A stretch of DNA of 64,000 bases, taken from NCBI GenBank assembly GCA_034769895.1, contig CM068373.1:436399080-436463079 (forward strand), given 5' to 3'. Source of the stretch: Magicicada septendecula. Its lineage: Eukaryota; Arthropoda; Insecta; Hemiptera; Cicadidae. Below are positions 22,465-34,953 of this stretch, one piece after another. Under the pieces are notes generated by a model. The model worked only from the letters and a program-made list of their open reading frames with translations, was not told the origin of the DNA and did no database searches. How positions within the stretch are numbered: position 1 is the stretch's first letter; the number at the start of each line of letters is the position of its first letter. Made by a program: the position numbers and the translations under genes.

Positions 22465-22686
22465 TAATTACACATTAACTCAAAATACCCAATACATAAA
22501 ATCGTCATCAATATGTAACAGTACCCTCACAAAAACTGTCCGGAAATGTTTTAAACTGTTAATTTACTTTGTCCATGCTATCAACACTTGTAGATATTGA
22601 ATTAGCTTTGTTTTAATTACATTTTTTACTGATTGAAGGCCAAAATAGGTTTTGTCTGCGGACTTATGTTAACACACCCTTACGGA

Positions 22687-23097
22687 TTGAAGATGGTGAT
22701 CGAACAAGGAGAATGGCGATCGACGTTCGGGTATATGTTCGCTAGTCACGTGGTACTCCCACCATGCTGATCAAGTCATATCGACTATTCGAGACGTTTT
22801 GAAAAGTCATAACTGCGTTTCGCTATTAGAAAACACGTGTTCACTTCGTGATATTTTCACGATACACTTGTAATGTCAATCGACTTGGCAAAAGTCTGTG
22901 CCCATATATGGTTATATCGAACTCCGCTTTGGCTGATCATCCATTGGTACAGTTAAAAATAGCTGTCGACTCATCGACACGTGTTTCCAATTCCCATGCA
23001 GATTCATAAAGTCAAATTTTATTTTGGTTTTACATAAATCGGATTATTGCACAATTGAAATTATCAAAAATGGTTTCCCCTTTTTTGTACCATCACA
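22687..23097 (-). repeat. 5' LTR (411 bp) of the minus-strand LTR element
   Basis: Partner of 18061-18471. On the minus strand it begins TGTGATGGTAC and ends CCATCTTCA. The following internal bases (ATCCGTAAGGGTGTG) do not look like a standard TGG-type primer-binding site, so the primer used is unknown. Confidence 0.85.
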
Positions 23098-26000
23098 ATT
23101 GATCGGTTGTACCTCTGTTGGATGATGATGCCGACATGTTACACTATAGACTTTCACCATTGTCAAACATTAATTACACACACAACGCTTCAGCCACTCA
23201 GAATCACTGCGTATGTACAGTAACACCACAAAACTGATCTATTATAAAAAAAGTTATATATAATTACACAACAAATAAAGTAAAATAAAAAAATACATCC
23301 ATAAATAAAACTTATGAATAATGTCCACAGAATGTAAGAGTTTCCACTCACTTCCACAAAGATTCCAGGTGTGAGAGTTCCAGTCTGTGGAAGGTATAAT
23401 GACTCTAAAAACCTACAGACTCATGGCCATATTAGCAAGTTGTGTTTATGCAATTAAATTTCCTTTTTTTTAATTTTTAAAAGACATTTTGTTAAATGTT
23501 CTGGTACTTCAAAAGGCAACCACTGATTATGAACAGTCAAAATGTTGTGTTAGTATGTAATTAACATTTTACATCGAATTGATAGTTTGACTCCAGGATA
23601 TTTTTGTATTGCAGTGGACAAGACACAAGTCCTAGCAGCAGCAGATAAAAAGAGGAGAAACCACTTATTTAGTTTTAAACTAGAATGTTAAGGTTTGTAA
23701 AAATTAATTGGCACTGTAAAGTTAAACAGATATTAAGCAGGGCGTAGTATATTTTGGGGAGAAGGTGGGTTAGCCACATGAGAGGAAAGTGTCTACTAAC
23801 ACATCTGAAAATATTGGTCTACTCTTTGAATTATGAATAAGAATAAGACACGCTGTATGAGATGAGTAATCTATTGAGACGGATTAACTTTTTATACCTA
23901 ATGTGCCGAAGTTACACTTCTTTGATTAAAGATGAAAGAAAATATTAAAATTTACGTTTTCCCTGTAAAAGTACTAAAATTTATAAACTAATATCGCTTA
24001 TAATGACAGCTGAAATAAAGCAGTTATACTGCCTTGTCAATTCACATTTATTTTCTTTTACTGTTTTTATAACTTTATTTACTTAATTTTCTATTGTCTA
24101 CGCATTCTTATGTTTTCAATTGTTGATTTTTTAATTTTTTAAGGTTTTTTATATATTTATTAGTTCTACATTTCATTAGCTACATTTATAACTATATTAC
24201 TAAATACTTTACCAAACTAAATTTTACAGTTCTACCAACACCACACACACACACACACATATATGTAACTTACTTTTTACTAACTTACCTAACTTTTTAC
24301 TAACCAATTATTCTTATAATTTTAAAGTTGTTTTGTTATTCTTTTAATTGTTTTTAAGGTTTTTACAGTTTAGTATGTCTTATATTTAATTCACTACTTT
24401 TTTTACCAAGTTACTAAGTACTAAAAATTTGGTTGTAGGTAAGTTTTGATTTTGATTACGACACAACCAGACAGTAAACGTGAATATTTTGTAAGACAAA
24501 ACAAACATCAGACACAACAGAAAGTGACAATGTAATAAAGATTTCACAGAGTTATAAAATGTTTAATACTGCCATTATTTTGTAAACAGTGACTTAGCGT
24601 GTTGTGTCTGTTGCAATGTTTCTCCAAAGTCGAGCCTAGACATCAACAATCATATATTTTGCATGTGTACACATTATGTACATGTTGTGATTCACAAAAA
24701 AACATAATAACATATGATCCACATTACTCTGGCATCTTAATTTGTTTGAATAAGTAACATCAGTAACAGTCACGCATGTGAAATGATTGTGTGTGTTGTA
24801 GCATGACAGATAAGCCCATAAAAATGAATGGTAAAATGATCATAAAAATAAAATAATAACATTGTTAAATCCGAGAAAGCAAAATAAATAAATTAATTAA
24901 GAACCACCGTGGAGTACAATCATAGATTAAAATAAAAGTTCATGTAAAACTAAGGTTACAACGAGTGATGAATCATCAATATAAATTTAATAACTAAATA
25001 TGAAAAAGGTAATACCCAGGTAGGATAGGAGTAGGTGAGGAAGAAACCCAGAAAATGACTAAACCCACAACAAGAAAAGAAAATATGTTGTAAGAAACAA
25101 GAAGAGTAGGTGAGGAAGAAACACAAAACCTGATGACATCCACAAGAAGATGAAGGAAATAATTTTATAAGAAACAAGAAGAACAGAAGGGATCAATGAA
25201 GAAACAAGAACAAGACAGCATCCACAAGAAGAAGGAGTGCTCTTATAAAAAAAACCCAAACCCCAAAATAAATATAATAATAATAAATAAAAGTATAACA
25301 AAATATCAAATGTAAAAACCACATGTAAAATAGATGTAAGCCAAAAAGTGTATAGAGTAAGAATGGAAAGTGAACCAATGTGAGATAATAATATAATACC
25401 AAAAAACAAACCATTATATTCTATAAATAGATTCCTTGATTTTAACAAAACTATATAACTATTTAGAAATAAAATCAAGGAATAAAAAGAGAATCAGTGC
25501 AAGTTTTAGTGTTATAAAAAATAAACCTTATGTTTCAATATTGAAGTTCACAAACTAAGTAGATGGTGAAATATTACAACGTTAAAGTGCTTTAATTTGT
25601 GTTCATGAATAATGTAAATAAAGTATTATCATGACCGATAATACATGTGTTTTTTAGATAACTGCCACTCTTTTTATATAACATTCATTAGAATGACAAA
25701 AATAAAACAAGAGCAGGGCATACATAATAAAAGTGAAGTGACAAAGAGTCATTACCCCATAAATATAAAAACAGTAAAAACTGAAAGTAGAACTTAGTAA
25801 GAAATAGAGAATAAGATTATAGTAATTATATTTTGGTTTATATAGAATAAGGTATTAGAAATAAGCAAGTTTAAAAATGTCAAAACAACATCATTTATTT
25901 ATAATATATTTATTATGTTAATCATTGAGTATTAAATGTCTGATTTGGAAAGACAAATGTTAATTTGAATTAGGTGTTATGTATTAATAGTATGAACCAT

Positions 26001-28019
26001 ATACTAATTGTTAATTTGTTTACAATAAGAAAATGTTAATTTATGTCACAATAGCAATGAAACTCAGAGAGGGTATAAACCAATATGTATTATTTAAAAA
26101 ACTTTGTATGTAAAAACTGTTAGAAATTTAGGCCAAATGTTAAAAACTAAACAGCATCAAATTTGATGAAATAAGTACAGAAAGACAATTAAACTGAAGG
26201 AATTTATATAAGGTAAATCAGTAATAAAGTCATGTAATTGGAAATATAAGTAAGGAAGATTTGGTAAAATTATAGCCAGAATTATTGTTAAAAATGGAAA
26301 TGTAAAAACTCAAAATTTAGAGACGGGAGTCATATATTACTGTATAATATTTTAAAACATAACCGATTAATCTAATTGCAAGAAATTAAGGGAAGATAAA
26401 CCATTTATTACAATCTGAGATTTAATATAATCATTAATATAACTTGTAAAATGGCATCATTTGGAAGACAAGGACAGGAAGTGATTTTAAAACTTACAAT
26501 TACAAAATGAGGTAAATAATACCATTTTAGATCAAAAACTTAATAAAACTACATTATTTGGTATCAAATTAAGCAGAATGAACTGAAGAAGAAGATTAAG
26601 TATTTACTAGCTAATACATTTGAAGAATAACAAAAATATTATCAGTTATATAATGTAACTTTCTCACATGCACAGGATGCAAATAAATTTGGAACAATGT
26701 ATTGAATAAGATTGGTTTGGCTAAGACTTTAGCCGAAGACGAAGGAAGTAAATTAGTTGATTATTAGACGTTGAATAGCACACTCGATGCGAGTACTTTG
26801 TAAACCTTAACCTAACTGCTAATATAGTAATGGCGAATTTTTTATAAGCCTAAAGTGAAAAACGAGAGTTTCGGTAAAAACACATTTTTAAACGGAAACC
26901 CAGTGAAATAAATATCTACAGACATTCAATTAATACTACACAGAACGGAACACCAGTGAATATAACATTTAAACAATTAAAACAGTAAAAACACTTCACC
27001 ACACAAAAGTGCAAATATCGGCCTAACAGACAAAAGTGAAATTGACTTAATACTACACTATTTTTCAAAGTACAACACTAAAACTGAACCAGAGACACTC
27101 CACCAACACAAGAAGGAAGAATTGTAGCCACAAGGATGAAAATTCAGAAGGAAAGCATCTTTTATTGAACTTTGAAACAGCGAGGCGTAATCGTATGCAA
27201 CTGTACACGAGGAGCAGCCATCATTGATTACCCACAATACAACGCAACACAGCCTTTATTACTGAATGGTTTGAAATCTGCTCACTTATCATTATATATT
27301 AACTATCATATATGTATTTTAATCTTTAAGGTGATATATTTGTAATGTTATACTTTATAAACTTAACCCTATTTCTCTGACTTTACCTAAAATAACTGCT
27401 AAAAGAATCCTTATATAAATAATTGTACGAATTAATCCCTGAGAATCGATTTATATATCGATAAAGAGTCGAAATAATAAATAATTGTTAATAAAATTTC
27501 TTATATATTACATAATTGAACATTTTTTCATTCCTAAAATATAATTAACTTAATAAGTAAATTTAATAGAGTTAACTACCAGAATCTCACCACCCGAAGG
27601 AAGATAACCTCCAAATAAGAAAAATACACAAATCGATTGTTATTGGAGACAATTCTATCAACTGGCGAGAGGATTTTAAAAATACTGAAAAGGCGTTAAA
27701 ACAATAAAAACAATTAACAAAAGATTCGGAACACTACAGACCATAATTAATTAATTAATTTTAATTGATTATAAATTAAAAAAAATTATAAACAACAAAA
27801 TTTTTTTTACACAAACATAAATTTATAAATATAAACAAATTAATTTATATATTTTTAATTAATCGTTACAGTGTGTGTGTGTTTAAAGCAGATGTAAACT
27901 ATCAATAAAGAACAGGAGAGACAATATTAATACAACAATTAGAAAGTAATATAGAGCACATTTACTTAGGCCTACATGCAGTTACAATTATTTAGGTCAG
28001 TTCTTCACCTTACTAATAT
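23098..28019. other. AT-rich gene-free region
   Basis: Nearly 5 kb without a recognisable gene. It contains an (AC)n run at 24240-24260, AT-rich low-complexity sequence, and a less AT-rich patch at about 26700-27240. No element ends were recognised. Confidence 0.5.
25028..25252. repeat. degenerate ~77-bp tandem repeat
   Basis: About three units share GTAGGTGAGGAAGAAAC, CCACAAGAAG and GTAAGAAACAAGAAG-type blocks, at roughly 25030, 25107 and 25184. They produce purine-rich plus-strand sequence. The minus-strand Phe/Leu/Ser-rich ORFs are artefacts of this composition. Confidence 0.55.
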
Positions 28020-28740
28020 TTCTGTCACTGTTATCACCATTAGCCTACTATCACTATCACTCAAATCATCTTCACTGCTGCTATCCTGTCTTATATTAAT
28101 TTCTAAACGATCTGTTACAGTATCCATTATGGACTGATCTCACGTAGGCACTTTCAATTTTCATGACGTCACATCTTGATCTCTAGTCTGCAGGAGAAAT
28201 ACAATAAAATTCCTTTTTCGCTAAGTTTATGACACTGTCTACAGAAAAATTCAAGTTTTTTCTTGTAACACTCCTTCATGGTTGCCCAAATCAGTTCCAT
28301 AGGATTAAAATCCAGCTGATAGGATGGAAGTCATAAAACGTAATGTCCATGGATTGCCAAAGTAGCATTTATTTTAAAAGTTTTCTATGATGGTTTATTT
28401 TGTTTAATTAGTGCATAGAGCTCAAGATTTAACATATATGGACTACAAGGAATGTCTTGGTTCTGTAACCAGTTAATCATGTCCGCCTTTTTTGTTAATG
28501 ATGTTAGAGGTGGATTTATTTGTACATTATGGTAGAGGGTCATTGTCTATTACTATTACGCTATTCCTATTCAAATGAGATGAAACTAATTGCTTCACTT
28601 TTGATGAATACTGATGTTTTTTGAAAAGTACACAAACAATAATCTCCACATTGGCTTGGAGAAAGTAAGCTATTATTCTCTGTTGACACATGCAGAACTT
28701 AACCTGCACCTTTAGCACGAAAACGGTTGATTCATGTCTA
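28020..28740 (-). pseudogene. DDE_3-type (Tc1/IS630-like) transposase relic
   Basis: Minus-strand fragments in order are VIVIDND near 28546-28566 (second catalytic Asp region), NPPLTSLTKKADMINW near 28464-28512, and PYMLNLELYALIKQNKP near 28395-28445. These are followed by HGHYVL and YQLDFNPMELIWATMK near 28270-28320 (NPxE, catalytic Glu) and an acidic C-terminal tail (QDSSSEDDLSDSDS near 28050-28090). This order is that of a common arthropod DDE_3 transposase lineage. Stops at about 28388 and 28334 and frame changes near 28527 and 28200 disable it. The first Asp and the DNA-binding domain were not found upstream. Confidence 0.75.
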
Positions 28741-29759
28741 CTGAATCTTACTGTACTTGTGCAGTTACGTGCCCAACCACTGATATCAGTATCACTTTTT
28801 ATCGGTATCAGTATGTTTCATGTTGTCATCAAAATAAGAAAACAGACACGGAGTTCAGTAGATACAATGGTATAGACTAAAATAAAATAAACAGTTTAGA
28901 TCATGAAACAAGTACATCCAATAGCAATTAGAATAGATAAAATGTGTTGTATTATTTAATGTATTTAAGCAAGAGGTAATGAAAGTGGTTTCAGTTCAAT
29001 TCGTCTGTACCTATGTGTCAAAATCCTGAGCCTATTGTACAGGATGTAAGCTGTGTTGACATCGGTCAGTGGGGTTAGGTAAGTAGGTATTGGTTTTATT
29101 TGTTTATTATTTTTCTTGAGGTGGCAGGTTTTCAACTAAAACAAAACCACCTTTCCTAAACTTATTCTTGAATATTTAAAATGGATTGCTCCCATTTGTC
29201 CAAATTCAGTGCATGTAATATATGATAACATCTGCTGGTGTTTTTTATGTGTGGAGGTTAGCTATATCTACTGGTTGTGGTTTTATTTATTACTTTTATG
29301 AGTGGCAGTGTTTTAATACACCAAAAACCAACTTTCCTAAGCTTTTAGGAATTAGTCTGGCAAATCAGCATCTAGATGGAATGTACCAATTCTTATGGGG
29401 GGGAGGGATAATGTACAAAAGATTAAAGTTTAATTTTATCATGTTTCTAATAAAATTTTATACCTGAATTATAATTTACTTATAATATTTTAACAAAACT
29501 ATTGTTGGAACCCTACAGGAGACCCTAACCAATGAAAAGATTAGTCACTAATGTGGGGTGTCAAGCTCACATCACTGTCATTAAAATGTTTGCATTGATT
29601 TCAGTAACAAGTAACGGACTATAGAGTGGCCATACTTTTTCCCGTGGCTCTTGATTTGATTTCAGAATTTTGTTTGTAATAACTACAGAAAATGACTTTC
29701 TCACTAAATGTGACTCTTCTGTTGAAGTTAAGAAAATTCTCTTTTATCTCATCTATAAT
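28741..29759. other. non-coding stretch with an old ~175-bp-offset duplication
   Basis: Segments near 29087-29165 and 29262-29345 share GGTTTTATTT, a TGGCAG-type core and ACTTTCCTAA, so they are diverged direct copies. I see no gene; the 81-codon ORF at 29222-29467 overlaps the second copy and has no domain. Confidence 0.4.
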
Positions 29760-31323
29760 ATTATTTATATGAAAATACGGTTTGCCAAATATATGTATAG
29801 GCCTACCTGTTTATTAGCCTTCAACTTGTCTGCAAGAGCTTAGTTAATTTTATCAATTACTTGACACTCCTGGTCAGTCTGTAACCATTTATTACACATA
29901 ATAGTAGATTAAACATGATTTATTTGTTAATTATTATTTTGTAAAGTTAGTTTTATGAATATTCAAATACAGATTTAAGAATAACACACAGACATAGATC
30001 TGGAAGGCAAGTAAGTAAATTAGTCTACCTGAAAGGGAAGAAAAATAAAAACGTAAGTCATTTGATTTCCATTACTGACCTGTATATTAGTAGTCTACTT
30101 CTATCACTTGTTTCTACAGGAATGGATCTGTCTTGACAACTGAACAAGGAAGTGTATGTGTTTTAAATTGTAATGGAAATGTGGCTAGACATAAGCAGAC
30201 ATACCCTGAGTTGTAGAAAAGTCTTTGATACAGTTTAACAAATATCTGATTATATTGGATAAACCCGATCATGAAAAAAGGAACAAAAATATGACTGGTA
30301 CATAGAAGATGAAGAACAGCGTTAAAGAGTTTGCATCCTATTAAGATTAAAACCAACCAATATCCAAGAGAATTACAAGTCTTAAATAAAAGATCACAGT
30401 GAAGGTGATAGATGTTTATGGATCACAAGTGTGGAATGTACATAAAAGAAATAGGGAAATGTTAAGTTCGGTTAAAATTGGGTGCTGGAGGAGAAGTTGT
30501 AACTCAACAAGTGGCTAGTCATGGTTGGAAATGATGAAATAAGAAGGTGAACTGGAATGGATATAAATATTACAGGAACAGTAGAAGTTAAGAAATAAAA
30601 TTTTATTGCCACCTACATAAAGTGCCTGAAATGAAGAGTTCTAAGCAACTGTTGAATAAACACAACAACAAGAAGTAATGGTAGACCATAAATTTCCTGG
30701 GTCAATGGCATATAATCTGTTATGAACAGCAGGGGCCTTCAAATCACAGGCTGTGAAGACAGAAAATGTTGGCAGATATTGAGATGTGGCAGACACTGAA
30801 GCCTGTATCACACTATGTTACTTAACTAGTCGCTACTAAATACATGCTACTACATTTTATAAGTATTTCTAGGTCACAATGTTTTTAGGTAGCTGCCATT
30901 TAGTAGTGGTTAGTACAGCAAAGTACATAGTTGTGTAGATTGGTTTGATGTTAAAAATTATTGTGCAGAACGTCATCGTGAGTGTACGACATGAGGCTTT
31001 GAGACACATGTTGCTGATTGGTGTTAGAGCTTTGTAAGGAGCTGCTGCATAACATCAGGAACAAAAATAAATGCATGTTGGTTCGTGAATCGACATGTAG
31101 AATGGATAAACTGGGAAATTCAACAAGACTAATCAGAGAGCTGGCAATTGAGGACCCCCAATCGTACCACATTACATCATGCGGTTAGCCTTACCAAAAT
31201 TTTAGGAGTTGCTAGATTTAGAGTCACCAAAGTAAATTTGGTTTGTATCCATCTTCTGTTGTGGCACTACGCTTTCAGAATGATTAATTTTATTCAGTTC
31301 ATTATGATAAGCACCAAGGAGTG

Positions 31324-31391
31324 TTTTAATTTTGTTTTTTAAAGCATCTCCCTCTGCTTTTAATTTTGTTTTTTAAAGCATCTCCCTCTGC
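31324..31391. repeat. 34-bp perfect tandem duplication
   Basis: Two adjacent identical copies of a 34-bp unit beginning TTTTAATTTTGTTTTTTAAA, at 31324-31357 and 31358-31391. Confidence 0.9.
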
Positions 31392-31417
31392 TGGTAATCA
31401 GGGAAGTTCCAGCTCAT

Positions 31418-31627
31418 CTAGCAACCAAGTGAAAGCAGTTTTATCGTGATGTGTTTCAAATACTCTATGGATGTAATGTCCCACAGATAATCATATTTTC
31501 TATATATGTTAAGGAATGTAATTATTTCATCACTCGACCATTTTAATGAATCACTCATTGTACATGTAGAAATAGAACGCTCAAAAGGCACATTACAACA
31601 ACAAAACCAAAACAAATTCAGAGACAA
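31418..31627 (-). pseudogene. MADF-domain protein fragment
   Basis: A short ORF contains KWSSDEIITFLNIYRKYDYL followed by WD and IEYLK. This is the first helix region of a MADF (Myb/SANT-like, Adf-1) DNA-binding domain, which has W...E...L/F...YR/Y...LW spacing. It lies inside the PIF/Harbinger-like element, where such proteins assist transposase localisation. The later helices are missing or in other frames. Confidence 0.65.
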
Positions 31628-32212
31628 ACACGTGGTGACAATGGAGACACTACTTCACTCCTACTGCACTGTCACACTGGGCGACTGGGGCGCTACTCGG
31701 TAGCGGCTAGTGAGTCATATGACCTTAGGGTCTGCTAATGGCTACTTAGAAGCGCCTTAATTTGAACACGACCAACTTCTCTAGCTACAGATTCTTCACT
31801 CGCATGCGAGCGCTAGTAGCTACTTCTATGTCACAATAGGCTACTTAGTAGCCGCTACATGAGTAGCGGCTAGTGAAGTAGCATAGTGTGACATAGGCTT
31901 GACAGACATAAAATAAACTGCACATATTTGTGTTTATAAACCATCCAGTTGAAAAGTCATTTAATAGTACAAGAGAGGTTAAAATTTGATTTCGAACATA
32001 AATCAGTAATGATACTCATTTATAAAAAGCTAAGTGCTAAACAATAACAGAAATTATATGGAGGGAGTTTGACTAACATGGTAGGAACTGCCATTTCATA
32101 TGTTTTACATATTATGGTAAGCTCATATTTTAACAGTAGTCTGGAGTAAATGTATTCAAAATTAATGGTAGGAAATATACAAGATGTGAGTAGAAAATAA
32201 ACCAGAAGTGTA

Positions 32213-33504
32213 ATTTTTCTCAAGTTAAGTCTTAAATTATGATCAATTTCCCATTTTTAAAAAAGATTGATAGTAGTGATTCAGGTGTTGTATGTACTGT
32301 GTTCAGCTTCAGGTTTAGTATTGCATTTGGTGCCCAGCAATATATGGAAGATTTGGAGACTCAAAAACATTTGACAACCTTACAGAGTGCAAATACAAGT
32401 TGAACTGTAGACTCTTTTAAAAATAAAGTGGCAAAGACTAATGTCCTTGTTACTGCAGAAAAATAAACGACACTTTCATAGCACATGAACAGAATTTCAG
32501 ATCTACTGACTGTCAGTGTAAGCTTATCACCAAGTTGTATGACCAAAGTATAACAGTCCTAGGACTATCTCTGAGGCCAGAACAGTTAATGTCCTTGCTT
32601 CTAATTGTTTGGTGATGTCAGATCTGAACTCGACAAAGCCAATTTTGAAACTTTACAATAGATTTGTTTAACAGTCAATATGACGTAAGGTATTAAGGTC
32701 AGGATTTTAGAGGTTGACAATGTCAGTACAGAAATTGGAAAAATGTTGTCAGATTATAAGTTAAAATGTTAAAGAACTGTGGTTTAGAACATAAACTAGT
32801 TTGTTTCTGTTTGGACAACCACAAATGCAAATTTTAGAGGGGAACAAAACAAAATGTTCACAAAAGAGTTTAAAAGAAGTTTGGTAAGAGAATATTAGGC
32901 ATAGGATGTGCACCATATACGGAACTTAAAAAAAGACTAATTTCATTTTCTGCCTTCCAGGTACCATACTTCTGCTACCATTTTCTGCCTTCCAGGTACC
33001 ATACTTCTGCTACAACTCAAATACTCTTTTGTGTACTGAAACATGTGGGGTTCTGAGAAAGTACACTAGGAATCTAACCCAGTATGCTTGTGTCCTTACT
33101 TTGTTCTCAGAAATGTCACCAACCCAGTAAAATGGTTATTAATAGTTTTACAGGTTTTTATTATTCATTCACAACTGGTGTTTTTTAATAATGGCTTTTA
33201 GAAGAGAGTACACAATTATAATAAACAAAATGAATGTGTAGGCTAAACTTGTTGACCATGAATCTATGTGTTACCCATAGATTACCATAAAACTTAGGCA
33301 TTAGGTTTTGCTGGCCAATATCGTGATTTGTAGGAAATTAAAAATTCCACTACTGAATAAAATTAATTAGAACTCTATGATTTTCAAAATCCGCCAAAAA
33401 TCAATGGAAACTCGATTATAACTAAACTTATTTAATTACATATTTTGTTATATTCTGCGACTAAATAAACCTTGTTGTTATATGCAGTGAGATGTAATAA
33501 TTTT
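32213..33504. other. spacer of the inverted duplication
   Basis: About 1.3 kb without recognisable genes. A perfect 35-bp tandem duplication (unit begins CATTTTCTGCCTTCCAGGTA) occupies 32944-33013. Short ORFs show no domains. Confidence 0.5.
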
Positions 33505-33594
33505 ATACTCTTGGATTTCGTTGTCCATGATGTGTCCGTTACTTAACTAAATATGACTATTATTTTAACGACTCAGAACACAAACTTACATTAA
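33505..33594 (-). repeat. PLE-3 3'-terminal fragment
   Basis: CTTGGATTTCGTTGTCCATG, then GTGTCCGTTACTTAACTAAAT, then CGACTCAGAACACAAA. This matches the left end of the PLE-3 copy at 39230 and the complement of the fragment at 45250-45306, so it is a solitary piece of a PLE-3 end. Confidence 0.7.
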
Positions 33595-33608
33595 CACCGC
33601 ACAAACTT

Positions 33609-34833
33609 AAATTACACTTCTGGTTTATTTTCTACTCACATCTTGTATATTTCCTCAATTGCCAGCTCTCTGATTAGTCTTGTTGAATTTCCCAGTTTAT
33701 CCATTCTACATGTCGATTCACGAACCAACATGCATTTATTTTTGTTCCTGATGTTATGCAGCAGCTCCTTACAAAGCTCTAACACCAATCAGCAACATGT
33801 GTCTCAAAGCCTCATGTCTCACACTCACAGATGACGTTCTGCACAATACTTTTTAACATCAAACCAATCTACACAACTATGTACTTTGCTGTACTAACCA
33901 CTACTAAATGGCGGCTACCTAAAAACATTGTGACCTAGAAATACTAATAAAATGTAGTAGCAGGTGTTTAGTAGTGACTAGTTAAGTAGCATAGTGTGAT
34001 ACAGGCTTCAGTGTCTGCCACATCTTAATATCTGCCAACATTTTCTGTCCTCACAGCCTGTGATTTGAAGGCCCCTGCTGTTCATAACAGTTTATATGCC
34101 ATTGATCCAGGAAATTTATGGTCTATCATTACTTCTTGTTGTGTTTATTCAACAGTTGCTTAGAACTCTTCATTTCAGGCACTTTATGTAGGTGGCAATC
34201 AAATTTTATTTCTTAACTTCTACTGTTCCTGTAATATTTACCATCCATTCCAGTTGACCTTCTTATTTCATCATTTCCAACCATGACTAGCCACTTGTTG
34301 AGTTACAACTTCTCCTCCAGCACCCAATTTTAACCGAACTTAACATTTCCCTATTTCTTTTATGTACATTCCACACTTGTGATCCATAAACATCTATCAC
34401 CTCCACTGTGATCTTTTATTTAAGACTTATAATTCTCTTGGATATTGGTTGGTTTTTATCTTAATAGGATGCAAATTCTTTAAAGCTATTCTTCATCTTC
34501 TATGTACCAGTCATATTTTTGTTCCTTTTTCATGATCGGGTTTATCCAATATAATCAGATATTTGTTAAACTGTATCAAAGACTTTTCTACAACTCAGGG
34601 TATGTCTGGCCATATTTCCATTACAATTTAAAACTCATACACTTCCTTGTTCAGTTGTCAAGACAGATCCATTCCTGTAGAAACAAGTGATAGAAGTAGA
34701 CTAATAATATACAGGTCAGTAATGGAAATCAAACGACTTACATTTTTATTTTTCTTCCCCTTCAGGTAGACTAATTTACTTACTTGCCTTCCAGATCTAT
34801 GTCTGTGTGTTATTCTTAAATCTGTATTTGAAT
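33609..34833. repeat. right arm of the large inverted duplication
   Basis: Reverse complement of 29950-31153 and 32163-32212. The junction between the two matching blocks sits on a shared TCCT (33650-33655), so a ~1-kb deletion with microhomology relative to the left arm is the simplest reading. One PIF/Harbinger-like terminus ends at 34007; the other was lost in that deletion. The arm resumes at 39010 after hAT2. Confidence 0.85.
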
Positions 34834-34953
34834 CAGTGGCGGCTCGTGAGTAATGAAATGGGAGGGGCACACAGTGGGGAGGATCTAAGGTGGGCCACCA
34901 TTGGCGGTAATTAGTACTTAGGTAAAAAAATATAGAATGTCTTACCTGGTATT

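Larger units (their letters stand above)
18061..23097 (-). mobile_element. decayed LTR retrotransposon with two 411-bp LTRs
   Basis: Two direct repeats of identical length bound a ~5-kb unit read on the minus strand. A gag-like region is at 20.8-22.5 kb and a Ty3-type RT fragment at 19.9-20.1 kb, in the expected order. A polypurine tract (GAGGGGGTAT on the minus strand) immediately precedes the 3' LTR at 18472-18482. No matching target duplication is visible at the outer borders. The sequence between 18480 and 19870 shows no clear RNase H or integrase, so much of pol has been lost or eroded. Confidence 0.8.
30800..31899 (-). mobile_element. PIF/Harbinger-like element with MADF gene
   Basis: Inverted termini of ~37 bp begin AGCCTGTATCACACTATG at 30800 and end with the complement of AGCCTATGTCACACTATG at 31899. 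A 3-bp TGA flanks both ends (30797-30799 and 31900-31902). Long similar termini with a 3-bp target duplication and an internal MADF-domain ORF fit PIF/Harbinger elements, which encode a MADF/Myb-like protein beside their transposase. No transposase is recognised inside, so this is a deletion derivative. The first ~350 bp lie within the inverted-duplication arm. Confidence 0.7.
29760..32212. repeat. left arm of a large inverted duplication
   Basis: The segment 29760-31153 is the reverse complement of 33651-34833 plus 39010-39230; the second arm is interrupted by hAT2. A further match joins 32163-32212 with 33609-33655. Examples are the ATAGATCTGGAAGGCAAGTA block at 29993 against its complement near 34783, and AGACAAGTTGAAGGCTAATA at 39149 against its complement near 29812. 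Arms differ at scattered positions. The left arm carries about 1 kb (31154-32162) missing from the right arm. Confidence 0.9.

Noticed and set aside
18061-23097. The 411-bp repeats as a simple segmental duplication
   Set aside because: Equal length, TG...CA borders, a polypurine tract next to one copy and gag/RT relics in order between them fit LTRs better, although no target duplication is visible.
24956-25478. Hydrophobic minus-strand ORFs that look like membrane proteins
   Set aside because: They come from a purine-rich tandem repeat on the plus strand; Phe/Leu/Ser richness follows from composition.
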